Assembly (NCBI GenBank): GCA_016215105.1
Contig: JACRLJ010000016.1
Span: 1 to 52,653, forward strand
DNA from: Candidatus Hydrogenedentota bacterium
Lineage (GTDB): Bacteria; Hydrogenedentota; Hydrogenedentia; Hydrogenedentales; SLHB01
Length of the DNA: 52,653 nt
Reading direction: 5' to 3'
In this document: positions 43,205-51,801 of the stretch, in pieces
Position numbering within the stretch: the first letter of the stretch is position 1
Layout of the letters: each line of letters opens with the position of its first letter
Made by a program: the position numbers and the translations under genes
The notes under the pieces: model-generated
Database searches by the model: none
Seen by the model: only the letters and a program-made list of their open reading frames with translations
Told to the model about the DNA's origin: nothing

Positions 43205-45029
43205 GCCACGCGGCCCTGCCGCCGTGAGGCACGAGCGGGGGCGACGGCGCGTCGAACCACTTCTGAGGCAAGTGCGTGTCCAGCATGTCGCGCACCGGGA
43301 AACCTTCGGTGAACATCGTTCGCAGGTAACTGGGCTCGGGCTCCCATCGAGGCAAGGAACGATAGTACGCCTCGCGGCGATACGATTCCGCCATCGCAAT
43401 GGCGCTGCCGTTCGGCACGGGTGTCACCGTGTCCGGCGCGGAACCGGCCTCGGGGCTTCCTGGCTTCGCGCCCCAACGCAGTTCAGGCGGATGATTCGGA
43501 TCGAACGACAAGTCGAGGAGACGCTTCTCCACTTCGAGCAGCGTAAGCCGGACAGGCTTTCCCGCAGTGTTGGCGTACTCGAAAGAAAGCGCGCCCAGAG
43601 CGCGATTCTTGGCGTGTAACACCGCCCCCGCCAGGTCGGCGCGGGTCCACACAGCGTGCGGATTGAGCCCTTCGAGATTGATCTCATCCGCCTTCGTATC
43701 GAACAGCGCGATTGCCGAATCCAACCGGTCAGCCAAGGAAAAGTACTTCGCGCGGATCCCCGCATCGGCCAGCGCCGTTGAATAGGCGCCCCAGGCGCCG
43801 CCCGCCGTAAACACATTCGCATTCGAAGAGTCTTCCGGAAACGGTATCGGCCCCGTGTCCGACACGTGACGCCAGCCTTCCTGCACCTGCCGTTCGCGAT
43901 CCTCGAGCAGCGCCCGCATTTCGTCCGCGAACGCCGCGAGATCGGCGTCAACGTTTACGCGCGCATTCGTACGCATGCGTAGACGGACAAACTGTTCAAA
44001 ATCGCTGACGCGCGCGCCTCCCGCTTCAACCGATTTCTTCTCGGTGATTGCTTCGAGAGCGTCGTACTGGTCGGTGGCGAAGCCAAACTCCCGCATTTCG
44101 TCGTCCGTGCGTTGACGAACGCGCTTGACCAGGCCCGTGGAGTCGGCCTCTGCAATGGGCCAACGAAATACCCGGAACCCTCGGTAACACCCTGCATACT
44201 CGTGTCCCTGCGCCGAGGACTGTTTCGGAGTCAAGCCCGACACGGCGTTGAATCCATTAAACGCGTAAATGTTGCGGGTTTCCGAAGTAGTCGCGTCGAT
44301 GAAACGGGGTTCGCCATCGGAAGTGACTTTGGCCAGAATCAGAACGTGGCCGTCAAGGTAGTACATACAGCCGGGAATCAAATATGCCGGTGATATCGCG
44401 ACGGGCAGGGTATCGGACAGCGCCGCGCCGTTACATCCAAGTTCGACGCGAAAGTTCCCCGTGCAGACTCCGGTAAGGGCGTCGAGAATGAAGCCTTCCG
44501 GCGAGCTGCTGTCAATCGAGCTTGCGCTGCCTGTGGGTACGGTGTAACTCGCAGTGCGCACGTCGCCGCCATCCGCGGCGCGCACGTAACTCACCGTCCA
44601 CGGCAAGGCGCGCCGGTACGCGTAGTAGGTACTGAGCGCGACCGTGAGCTTCGCGCAGTCCACCACACGGTGCGCGGCGCGGATCGTTTCCACCTCCAAT
44701 TGCGGGTTGCAGCCGTCCCCGGCGAACTCGGGACGCAATAGCAAATTCATGTCCGGTTGCGTCAGCACGCGTTCGAGTTTTGCGAGACGCTGTTCGCGGG
44801 TCCCTTCCGACTTCATTTCGTAGATGTGTTGAATCCACTCCCCGTAATGGCGCGTTTCGGCGGCGTTCCACTGACGGTGAATTGGCCACGCGCCGCGGTC
44901 TGAATGCAAGGTGGGTGGATTGGGATCCAAGGCATTGGCGGCAGCGCCAACAAGAACGAAACACACCACGCACGTAGCTCGACGGAACGCGTCGCGAAGA
45001 CGGGCCGGAGCAGTTTTCCGATAGTTCAT
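43125..45029 (-). CDS. Secreted cysteine-peptidase-like protein, paralog 1
   Basis: 634 residues; a signal peptide or N-terminal anchor covers about residues 14-34. An HSDRGAWPIHRQWNAAETRH motif is followed by helical sequence. The pattern DCAKLTVALSTYYAYRRALP (Cys125), then YYLDGHVLILAKVT (His228) and PRFIDATTSETRN (Asp245), resembles the Cys-His-Asp order of papain/NlpC-type folds. This is a pattern judgement, not a confirmed family. The C-terminal 200 residues share LSFDPNHPPELRWGA and MFTEGFPVRDMLDTHLP with the next gene. The ATG overlaps the stop of paralog 2 (ATGA), so the two form a coupled operon. Confidence 0.65.
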   Translation of the reverse strand: MNYRKTAPARLRDAFRRATCVVCFVLVGAAANALDPNPPTLHSDRGAWPIHRQWNAAETRHYGEWIQHIYEMKSEGTREQRLAKLERVLTQPDMNLLLRPEFAGDGCNPQLEVETIRAAHRVVDCAKLTVALSTYYAYRRALPWTVSYVRAADGGDVRTASYTVPTGSASSIDSSSPEGFILDALTGVCTGNFRVELGCNGAALSDTLPVAISPAYLIPGCMYYLDGHVLILAKVTSDGEPRFIDATTSETRNIYAFNGFNAVSGLTPKQSSAQGHEYAGCYRGFRVFRWPIAEADSTGLVKRVRQRTDDEMREFGFATDQYDALEAITEKKSVEAGGARVSDFEQFVRLRMRTNARVNVDADLAAFADEMRALLEDRERQVQEGWRHVSDTGPIPFPEDSSNANVFTAGGAWGAYSTALADAGIRAKYFSLADRLDSAIALFDTKADEINLEGLNPHAVWTRADLAGAVLHAKNRALGALSFEYANTAGKPVRLTLLEVEKRLLDLSFDPNHPPELRWGAKPGSPEAGSAPDTVTPVPNGSAIAMAESYRREAYYRSLPRWEPEPSYLRTMFTEGFPVRDMLDTHLPQKWFDAPSPPLVPHGGRAAWLKTQAQAIPASRVEARLENAGPVPGN

Positions 45030-47101
45030 CGCGTGCTCCCGCGGACGGCGGAGCGGCTGGGCGGTTCAAGGAACGTGGACTTTCCGCCGCTGTAGGGGGC
45101 CTGGCTCTGCGGGGTAGATGTGGTTGTGCTCAGTTTTTCCGGAGCAGCTTTGACGCTCGCGATGGCGGGTTGTGGCGTGACAATCCATTTCCCCACTTGA
45201 GCGTCGAGTTTGTCGCGTATGGGAAACCCCGTGGTAAACATGTTGGTCAGGCAACTTACATCGGTCTCGCGTTCGCCGAGACAGCGGTAGTAGGCCTCCC
45301 ACTTGTAGGCGTCTTCCATGGCGACTCGTGCGCCATCGGGCGTGGGCGTATAGGTATTCGGAGCCAATGCGCGTTCTTCGCTGCCAATTGGCGCGCCCCA
45401 GCGCAGTTCCGGCGGATGATTGGGATCAAAGGACATATCGTACAGCCTCTGCTCGATATCAAGCAGGGTGAGATGCACTTTTCCGCCTTTCGAATTGGTG
45501 TAGGTCATACCGCATTCCTCGAAGATTCGCTTCTTTTCGGCGAGGAAGGCCTTCGCCAGATCGGACTGGCTGTGTACATTGTACTTATCCAGACCGGCGA
45601 GATCGAGGAACTGAGGTATCACCCCGTACATGCGAATGGCGTATTCGAGCCAATCCGCAAGATAGAAATACTTGTTGCGCCGGTCCACGTCAGACGAGGG
45701 GGAACTCCACGCCTCCCAGCGCCCGTTCGCCTGAAAGATATTTTCGTCGGTTCTGTTTTCGGGGTATACAATCGGCCCGTTGGAGCGGACTTCTCTCCAG
45801 GCGTCCTGGACGAATAGTTCTCGGGTGGTGTACGCTTCGAGTATCTCATTCGCATACGCCTCCATGAATTTCAACGGCGTGATCCGGTCGACCGATTTCA
45901 TGCGGAGCCGGATGAAGTCATGAAGGCTTTGTGCTTGGAGAGCGCCTTCAGTGATGTAGTGTTTGTCGGTGATCTCCCGTGCGATGTCGTATTCTTCGGT
46001 GGAAAAACCGAACTCCTTCATCTCCTCGTCGGTGCGGCGGCGCACCTGCAATACCAAACCGCTGGCGTCCGTAATCGCAATGGGATAGCGCAAGACTCGA
46101 AGGCCCTGGAAGCATCCGTTCCATTCGGACTCGGGGCCGGTCCCGCGAGGCGTGATTCCGGTTACCGTGTTCATGCCGTTGTAGCTGAAGATATCGCGGG
46201 TCGCGGTGGTGCTGCAGTTGAGGAAACAGAGTTCGCCGTATTCGGTAACCCTCGACAGGAGCAGGCAATGACCATCGACGTAGTTGATACAGCCCGGCGT
46301 GAGGTAGGTTCGGTTAATGGCGACTGGTACGGTGTCGGAAAGCCCAGCGTTCTTACCGTCGATATTGACGCGGTAGTTGCCGGAAATGAATCCACCGACC
46401 GCGGCCATAAAGAATGCTCCCGGCGAGCCGGAGGTGAAGCTGTTAACGCATCCCACCGGGGTGTTCGATTCCGAGGTGCGGATGTCACCGTGTCCGGACG
46501 CGACGGCGCTTGTCATCCAAGGCAGCCCGCGGCGGTAGGCGTAATACGCGGGCATGAAAGCCGTGAACTTGGCGCAATCCATCAAGCCGTGCATAGTGCG
46601 GATGACGCCGGGCGAGAGCTGCGGATTCGAACCCTCGCCCCGGAAAGTGGTGTCCTCCAAGAGGTTCATTTCGGGGTCGGTGAGTACACGCTCGAGTTTG
46701 GCCGTCCGTTGCTCCACGCTCCCGCGGGTCTTCATTTCAAAGACGTGCTCGACCCACTGCGCATAGTGCAGAGTTTCGTCGCGCGTCCACTGCCGGCGTA
46801 TTGGCCACGCGCCAGAAGCGGAATGGATACTGGGCGGGTTTATCCCAGTATTCGCACTTGTCCGAATACTTCCGGCGTTGGAGCCGCTCACGACATAATT
46901 GCGGCCCTGAATGATCGCTCCGGCCGGTTTCTGATCTTCGGCCCACACTACCGCTAGTGCCGTCCAGACGACAAGAACCGCGCGGAAGGCGCGCGGCGGC
47001 GCATGAAAGGTGGCCTTCCTGGGCTGGTTCTGGATTAGGTATACAGAGTCTGACCGCATGATCGACACTATTCTACCCGATTTTCCCCGGCGATACGTCA
47101 T
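45026..47101 (-). CDS. Secreted cysteine-peptidase-like protein, paralog 2
   Basis: 691 residues from the ATG at 47101, which has GGAG six bases upstream. The ATG at 47059 would bring the hydrophobic stretch (RAVLVVWTALAVVWA) nearer the N-terminus, and the frame is open to 47212. The architecture is the same as paralog 1: SASGAWPIRRQWTRDETLHY, LMDCAKFTAFMPAYYAYRRG (Cys176), YVDGHCLLLSRV (His278), CFLNCSTTATRD and FDPNHPPELRWGA. The third residue of the putative triad is Asn295 here rather than Asp. It is first in the pair and translationally coupled to paralog 1. Natural partner and substrate are unknown. Confidence 0.65.
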   Translation of the reverse strand: MTYRRGKSGRIVSIMRSDSVYLIQNQPRKATFHAPPRAFRAVLVVWTALAVVWAEDQKPAGAIIQGRNYVVSGSNAGSIRTSANTGINPPSIHSASGAWPIRRQWTRDETLHYAQWVEHVFEMKTRGSVEQRTAKLERVLTDPEMNLLEDTTFRGEGSNPQLSPGVIRTMHGLMDCAKFTAFMPAYYAYRRGLPWMTSAVASGHGDIRTSESNTPVGCVNSFTSGSPGAFFMAAVGGFISGNYRVNIDGKNAGLSDTVPVAINRTYLTPGCINYVDGHCLLLSRVTEYGELCFLNCSTTATRDIFSYNGMNTVTGITPRGTGPESEWNGCFQGLRVLRYPIAITDASGLVLQVRRRTDEEMKEFGFSTEEYDIAREITDKHYITEGALQAQSLHDFIRLRMKSVDRITPLKFMEAYANEILEAYTTRELFVQDAWREVRSNGPIVYPENRTDENIFQANGRWEAWSSPSSDVDRRNKYFYLADWLEYAIRMYGVIPQFLDLAGLDKYNVHSQSDLAKAFLAEKKRIFEECGMTYTNSKGGKVHLTLLDIEQRLYDMSFDPNHPPELRWGAPIGSEERALAPNTYTPTPDGARVAMEDAYKWEAYYRCLGERETDVSCLTNMFTTGFPIRDKLDAQVGKWIVTPQPAIASVKAAPEKLSTTTSTPQSQAPYSGGKSTFLEPPSRSAVRGSTR

Positions 47102-47273
47102 CGTCGTCTCCGAAACGATTCGGTTGACTCCGCCGCCCGAGGACGTATACGCTATGCGCCGTCTATTCAGGAGCGCCCTTGGCCGCCGGCCGGGGGGAGA
47201 AGAACGGGTCATGAGCCGAAAGGCGGCGACAGAACGCCGTCATCCCGGCAGCTAACGAAAGGAATTGCTTGTA

Positions 47274-47768
47274 ATGAAGAAAGGACTGATTCTTGGTATT
47301 ACCCTCATCGCGTTCGCGTTTGTGGGGATCGTCGGGTGCGGGCAGGCCACGTCAGGCCCGGAAGTAAAGGCGCAGGATCCCAAGACCGACGCGCACAAGT
47401 CGGCCGCGCCCAAGGCCGAAGCGCCGAAGCCTGAAGCGCCGAAACCCGCCGCGGCTCCTGCGGCCCCATCTGCCGCGCCGTCCACGCCAGCGCCCGCTAC
47501 GACTCCCGCGTCCATACCGCCGGCGACACCTGCGCCTGCTGGCGCCGCGATAACAGCGCAAAGCATTGTAGGCACGAGCTGGGAAGCCGGCCCCTACAAG
47601 CTTACGTTTAACGCGGACGGCAAGCTCAAGGTGAACGACGCGATCGACGGAACGTGGTCCATTGAAGGGACCAAACTCAAGATCGAAGCGGCGGGACAAA
47701 AGATCGAAGCGGATATCGAGGGAGACAAGCTCACCTATAACGGCTCTCCGCTGGTCAAGAAGTCGTAG
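47274..47768 (+). CDS. Small lipoprotein with Pro/Ala-rich linker
   Basis: 164 residues from the ATG at 47274 (AAAGGAA nine bases upstream). A lipoprotein signal peptide ends VGIVGC. Residues 30-100 are a Lys/Pro/Ala-rich linker (APKPEAPKPAAAPAAPSAAP) that could span the periplasm or peptidoglycan. The last 65 residues form a small beta-rich domain (GTSWEAGPYKLTFNADGKLK, DGTWSIEGTKLKI), like those in lipocalin- or META-type small lipoproteins. Function unknown. A strong hairpin follows the gene. Confidence 0.75.
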   Translation: MKKGLILGITLIAFAFVGIVGCGQATSGPEVKAQDPKTDAHKSAAPKAEAPKPEAPKPAAAPAAPSAAPSTPAPATTPASIPPATPAPAGAAITAQSIVGTSWEAGPYKLTFNADGKLKVNDAIDGTWSIEGTKLKIEAAGQKIEADIEGDKLTYNGSPLVKKS

Positions 47769-47797
47769 TCGCGTGCGCGTACAATCGAGTTAAGTCG

Positions 47798-47835
47798 GCG
47801 GCCACGCGGGGACAAATCGTCCCTCGCGTGGCCGC
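47798..47835 (+). terminator. Strong GC hairpin after the lipoprotein gene
   Basis: Stem GCGGCCACGCG (47798-47808)/CGCGTGGCCGC (47825-47835) plus GGGAC/GTCCC inside, with one bulged T. A weakly T-rich stretch, TTCGTTCCTT, follows. A plausible intrinsic terminator. Confidence 0.7.
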
Positions 47836-47961
47836 TTCGTTCCTTCGCTCCATTTGCTGATAACCCCTAATATGACCCGAGTCGGGGCGAATGGGAGGGC
47901 GGCTGTCCCCAGCCGCCGGGGCTTAGGCACGACGTCTTGTCAGGAACTCTAAGGAGGTGCC

Positions 47962-48966
47962 ATGGCGTTTCATCCCGACCGTTACACCACGATGCAGTAC
48001 CGCCGCAGCGGCCGCAGCGGGCTAATTCTGCCCGCCGTGTCGCTTGGTATGTGGCACAACTTCGGCACGCGCGCGGACCACGAGAACTGCCGCGCCATGA
48101 TGCGGACCGCGTTTGACCTCGGGATAACGCATTTTGACCTGGCCAACAACTATGGCCCCGAACCGGGAAGCGCGGAAGAGCGCACAGGACGCATCTTGCG
48201 CGAGGATTTCGGAGCCCACCGGGATGAACTCATCATTTCCAGTAAAGCGGGCTACCGGATGTGGCCGGGCCCATACGGAGAGTGGGGCAGTAAGAAATAT
48301 CTCGTGGCGAGCCTCGATCAATCCTTGAAACGGCTTGGCCTTGACTACGTGGACATCTTCTATTCGCACCGTCCGGACCCGAATACTCCGCTCGAAGAAA
48401 CACTCGGCGCGCTCGACCTAGTTGTCCGGCAGGGCAAAGCGCTATACGCAGGGGTGAGCAGCTACCGCGGGGCGTACTTCGTGCGCGCGGCGGAATGTGC
48501 AAGACAGCATGACTGGGCGCCGATCACGATTCATCAGCCGAACTATAACCTGTTCGACCGTTGGATCGAATCCGACCTTCTGCAACATACCGAGTCGTAC
48601 GGCGCCGGTGTTATCGTCTTTTCGCCCTTGGCGCAGGGAATGCTCACGTCGAAGTATCTCGATCCCGCCAATCCAATTCCGAAGGAATCCCGCGCGGCCG
48701 ATCCGGATGGGTTTCTTCAACCCGAACAGGTGACCAAAGAGCGAATCGAGCGCGCCCGGAAACTGGCCCCGTTGGCGGAATCGCGCGGTCAAACGCTAGC
48801 GCAATTGGCGATTGCGTGGACGCTGCGCGATCCCCGCGTGACCAGCGCTCTGATCGGAGCGCGCACTCCGGCGCAAATCACGGATTGCGTTGGCGCCCTC
48901 AAGAATCTGAGTTTCAGCTCGGAAGAATTGGCGCGTATCGACGAGATTTGTCCGCAGCGTGGGTGA
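47962..48966 (+). CDS. yghZ: YghZ-type aldo/keto reductase (glyceraldehyde-3-phosphate reductase-like)
   Basis: 334 residues; AAGGAGGT stands four bases before the ATG. The sequence closely follows the E. coli YghZ/AKR14 pattern: RYTTMQYRRSGRSGLILPAV, SLGMWHNFG, THFDLANNYGPEPGSAEERT, IISSKAGYRMWPGPYGEWGS and FYSHRPDPNTPLEETLGALD. The catalytic tetrad is intact (Asp59, Tyr64, Lys95, His136), unlike the exported AKR at 3438-4550. YghZ reduces L-glyceraldehyde-3-phosphate and other aldehydes with NADPH, in detoxification. No signal peptide, so cytoplasmic. It stands 63 bases before the glycosyltransferase gene. Confidence 0.9.
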   Translation: MAFHPDRYTTMQYRRSGRSGLILPAVSLGMWHNFGTRADHENCRAMMRTAFDLGITHFDLANNYGPEPGSAEERTGRILREDFGAHRDELIISSKAGYRMWPGPYGEWGSKKYLVASLDQSLKRLGLDYVDIFYSHRPDPNTPLEETLGALDLVVRQGKALYAGVSSYRGAYFVRAAECARQHDWAPITIHQPNYNLFDRWIESDLLQHTESYGAGVIVFSPLAQGMLTSKYLDPANPIPKESRAADPDGFLQPEQVTKERIERARKLAPLAESRGQTLAQLAIAWTLRDPRVTSALIGARTPAQITDCVGALKNLSFSSEELARIDEICPQRG

Positions 48967-49029
48967 AACAGGCCGGGGCGCCGCGAAGGAATTTAACTGC
49001 GCGTATCGCGCGAGTACAATGAAGACCTA

Positions 49030-49983
49030 ATGTCAGACCAGAAACCCACCACGATTACCGTGCTTATCCCGGTGTATAACGAATGCGGCACGCTTGAACC
49101 GCTTGTCGAGGGGATTACTCACAGTCTCTCGGGGATGCGCCATCGTATCTTGTTTGTAGACGACGGCAGTACGGACGGTTCCTACGAACAACTGTGCGCG
49201 TTGCGCGAGCGGTTCGATACCATAGACCTAATCAAATTCCGGCGCAATTTCGGGAAGTCCGCCGCGCTGGCGGCCGGATTCGCCCGGGCCGAAGGCGATC
49301 TGCTGTTCACCATGGACGCCGATCTTCAGGACGATCCCAAGGAGATTCCGCGATTCATTGAAAAGCTGAACGAGGGCTACGACCTCGTTTCCGGGTGGAA
49401 AGCCGTCCGCCACGACCCCTGGAACAAGACCTTTCCATCGAAGGTCTACAATGCGATTGTTGAACGTCTCACCGGCCTTACGATTCACGATGTGAATTGC
49501 GGATTCAAGCTGTACCGCATGGAAGTCGTCAAGCAATTACGAATCTACGGTGACCAGCACCGCCTCATTCCCGTGTACGCCGCAAGCCTTGGCTACCGGA
49601 TCGGCGAGATAACAGTCGAGCATCACCCGCGAACCTATGGAATGTCGAAATACGGATTCAAGCGATTCTCGCGCGGCGCTCTCGATCTCGCGACCGCGAT
49701 CTTCCTCACCCACCATCTATTCACGCCCGGACACTTCTTCGGCCGAGTGGGCGTGATCCTGGGAGGCCTCGGCGGCCTAAGCCTGCTCGTCGCGGCGCTG
49801 GGATTGTGCGTGAAGTCCCACCTCGTCCTCGCCGTCTTGGCCATCGCAGGGGTAGTGCTCATCGTTGGCGGGTTGCTAGCGGCGGGACTGGGTCTCTGCA
49901 CGGAACTCGCGCTGCGCCAATTTGTAGATCCGGCGCCATACGCCTACATTTCAGAAGAGCGCGTCAAACGCAACGACACATAA
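49030..49983 (+). CDS. Family 2 glycosyltransferase (GtrB/DPM1-like)
   Basis: 317 residues. GT-A domain: TVLIPVYNECGTLEPLVEGI, FVDDGSTDGS and FTMDADLQDDPKEIPRFIEK (the DxD-type site), then NCGFKLYRMEVV, HRLIPVYAASLGYRIGEITV and HHPRTYGMSKYGF. Two C-terminal transmembrane helices (about residues 230-255 and 258-285) are typical of polyprenyl-phosphate glycosyltransferases. These transfer glucose, mannose or a similar sugar to undecaprenyl phosphate on the cytoplasmic face. It would supply the lipid donors that the GT-C-like proteins in this window need, though they lie at a distance. Confidence 0.88.
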   Translation: MSDQKPTTITVLIPVYNECGTLEPLVEGITHSLSGMRHRILFVDDGSTDGSYEQLCALRERFDTIDLIKFRRNFGKSAALAAGFARAEGDLLFTMDADLQDDPKEIPRFIEKLNEGYDLVSGWKAVRHDPWNKTFPSKVYNAIVERLTGLTIHDVNCGFKLYRMEVVKQLRIYGDQHRLIPVYAASLGYRIGEITVEHHPRTYGMSKYGFKRFSRGALDLATAIFLTHHLFTPGHFFGRVGVILGGLGGLSLLVAALGLCVKSHLVLAVLAIAGVVLIVGGLLAAGLGLCTELALRQFVDPAPYAYISEERVKRNDT

Positions 49984-50029
49984 AGTTCTGCCCCTCCTCT
50001 CCGCAAGTTCTTCCTTTCGTAATCCGACT

Positions 50030-50080
50030 CGTTCCCAAGTTGTACTTGGGAACGCGCATGCCTGAAAAGCGGTGCTTTGT
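50030..50080. repeat. Two-hairpin REP-like element, variant copy
   Basis: CGTTCCCAAG-TTGTA-CTTGGGAACG (50030-50054), followed by AAAGC-GGT-GCTTT. Compared with the copies at 6151 and 8341, one stem base pair is changed on both arms (G-C to A-T) and the second loop differs while its stem is kept. It lies in a 171-base gap between convergent genes. Confidence 0.75.
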
Positions 50081-50154
50081 ATTTCCCGCAAGTTTTCCAC
50101 GTCATCTTCCGCTTCTAATTCGTATTTCGTAATTCGTAATTCTTTATCTACCAC

Positions 50155-50586
50155 CTACGCCGCGTTCTTCCGCCGCCGGTTCTGGAATAGGGTCATGCCA
50201 ATAAACACCCCCCGGAAGACCAGCATCCCCGCCACCGCGCCCAACAAGCCGTACGTATGGACGCGATCAATCGCGTAAGCCGCGCCAAACGCAACCGCAT
50301 AAATCACCATGCGAACCCCCATCCACTCGAATATCGTTCGTTGCAGCCGTTCCTTCGGAACCGACGCAATCGTTTCGAGACGCCGCTGCATGAGCCACAG
50401 TCCCAGCGCGCCCGATGCGCCTCCCAAGACAATCCCCGCCGCCACGATTTCGCTTCTCCAGCCAGCCGCCAGCGCGCACGCCAAGGCAATCCCCAGTGAC
50501 CATCCCACGGCGCGCCGCGTAGCGCGCCTTATTTCACCCGTATTCGCCAATGCGCCGGCTCCATCGTGGTTGCAGTCTATCGCCAC
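50155..50586 (-). CDS. Small membrane protein, AtpI-like
   Basis: 143 residues from a GTG at 50586. Four hydrophobic segments (VGWSLGIALACALAAGW, AAGIVLGGASGALGLWL, VRMVIYAVAFGAAYAID, LLGAVAGMLVFRGVFIG) separated by short charged loops, with a basic C-terminus (QNRRRKNAA). The layout resembles ATP synthase subunit I (AtpI), a c-ring assembly factor normally encoded first in the atp operon. No atp genes lie downstream, so the assignment is tentative. It faces the divergent deacetylase gene. Confidence 0.55.
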   Translation of the reverse strand: MAIDCNHDGAGALANTGEIRRATRRAVGWSLGIALACALAAGWRSEIVAAGIVLGGASGALGLWLMQRRLETIASVPKERLQRTIFEWMGVRMVIYAVAFGAAYAIDRVHTYGLLGAVAGMLVFRGVFIGMTLFQNRRRKNAA

Positions 50587-50649
50587 GCTAGCAGCGTATC
50601 CCTGGCGGGTTCAAGTATGGAGCAGCCCCCGTGTTGAACCGATAGGCAA

Positions 50650-51603
50650 ATGGTCCCTAGAATCTGGCTTATGGACACTGAAAGGAAAACGGTGGCGCGA
50701 ACGGGCCTCATATACGACGAAGCGATGCTTCGGCACGATACCGGGACTGGTCATCCGGAACGCCCCGCGCGGTTGGACGCGGTACATCGAGCGCTGGATA
50801 AGGCCGCGCTCGACCTGCAATCCATACCGTTTAGTGTGGCGGACCGCGCCGACCTTCTCCGCGTGCATACCGAGGCGTATGTTGCTACCGTCGAACGCAT
50901 GTGCGCAGCGGGAAGCGGGTATCTCGATCCGGACACGCCCGTGGTTGCCGCGTCTTGGAAGGCCGCGCTGCTCGCAGCGGGCGGGTCTATCGCGGCATGC
51001 CGGGCTGTCTTGGACAAGACTATCGACAACGCGTTCTGCGCGATCCGGCCGCCGGGCCACCATGCCGAGGCCGATCACGCCATGGGGTTCTGCCTGTTCA
51101 ACAACGTCGCCATCGCCGCGCGCTGGCTCCAACGTCAAGGCGGTGTGAAGCGGGTGGCCATCGTGGATTGGGATATTCACCACGGCAACGGCACGCAGCA
51201 CACCTTCTATGAGGACGACTCGGTTTATTACGTGAGCCTGCATCAGCATCCCCTGTACCCCGGAACCGGGCGGGCGAGTGAGCGCGGGAGGAACAACACC
51301 AACCTCAATCTTCCTTTTCCGCCAGGGACACCGCCGGAGGCCTGGGTCGAGGCGGTCGATGCCAAGGTAATGCCCGAGCTGAAACGCTTTGAGCCAGATT
51401 TCCTGCTGATATCGAGCGGATTCGATGCGCATCACGATGATCCTCTCGGCAGCCAGCGTCTCGAAGCCGTGCACTACGCGGAAATGACGCGCCTCGTCCG
51501 TTCGCTTGCCGATGGGCGTATCGTGTCATTGCTGGAAGGCGGCTACAATCTGAACGCCCTCGCCGAATCGGCCACTGCCCACGTTCGCGCGCTGCGGTCG
51601 TAG
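50650..51603 (+). CDS. Class II histone-deacetylase-like (acetoin utilisation/APAH family) deacetylase
   Basis: 317 residues from the ATG at 50650; the ATG at 50671 is an alternative, and neither has a strong ribosome-binding site. The arginase-fold deacetylase pattern is complete: HPERPARLDAVHRALDKA, RPPGHHAEADHAMGFCLFNN (catalytic His137/138), DWDIHHGNGTQHTFY (zinc ligands Asp175 and His177), SSGFDAHHDDPLG (zinc ligand Asp259) and LLEGGYNLNALAES. Bacterial members deacetylate proteins, polyamines or small molecules. Cytoplasmic. No acetoin or polyamine genes are nearby. Confidence 0.88.
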   Translation: MVPRIWLMDTERKTVARTGLIYDEAMLRHDTGTGHPERPARLDAVHRALDKAALDLQSIPFSVADRADLLRVHTEAYVATVERMCAAGSGYLDPDTPVVAASWKAALLAAGGSIAACRAVLDKTIDNAFCAIRPPGHHAEADHAMGFCLFNNVAIAARWLQRQGGVKRVAIVDWDIHHGNGTQHTFYEDDSVYYVSLHQHPLYPGTGRASERGRNNTNLNLPFPPGTPPEAWVEAVDAKVMPELKRFEPDFLLISSGFDAHHDDPLGSQRLEAVHYAEMTRLVRSLADGRIVSLLEGGYNLNALAESATAHVRALRS

Positions 51604-51801
51604 CAGACGGCCCTTGCCGGGTAAGATTGGGCGATTCGTGGTCGATCACGCACGAGCCGGAAGCGCCGTCCGGTAATGGAAGCGCCGGTCAAATTGTAGA
51701 TTGACTGCGCAAGATTCAGGCATGGCGGATATGGCGGAACTTGGCCTGGGATGATACGATATGCGAAGCGGCCCGCTTTGAGGGGACCGGGAGTTGGAAC
51801 T

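Noticed and set aside
46620-46640. tRNA T-arm-like GATTCGAAC
   Set aside because: It lies inside a coding sequence and no acceptor stem or anticodon arm can be built around it.
50155-50586. Start of an atp operon
   Set aside because: Only an AtpI-like gene is present; the next gene in its direction is a convergent glycosyltransferase.
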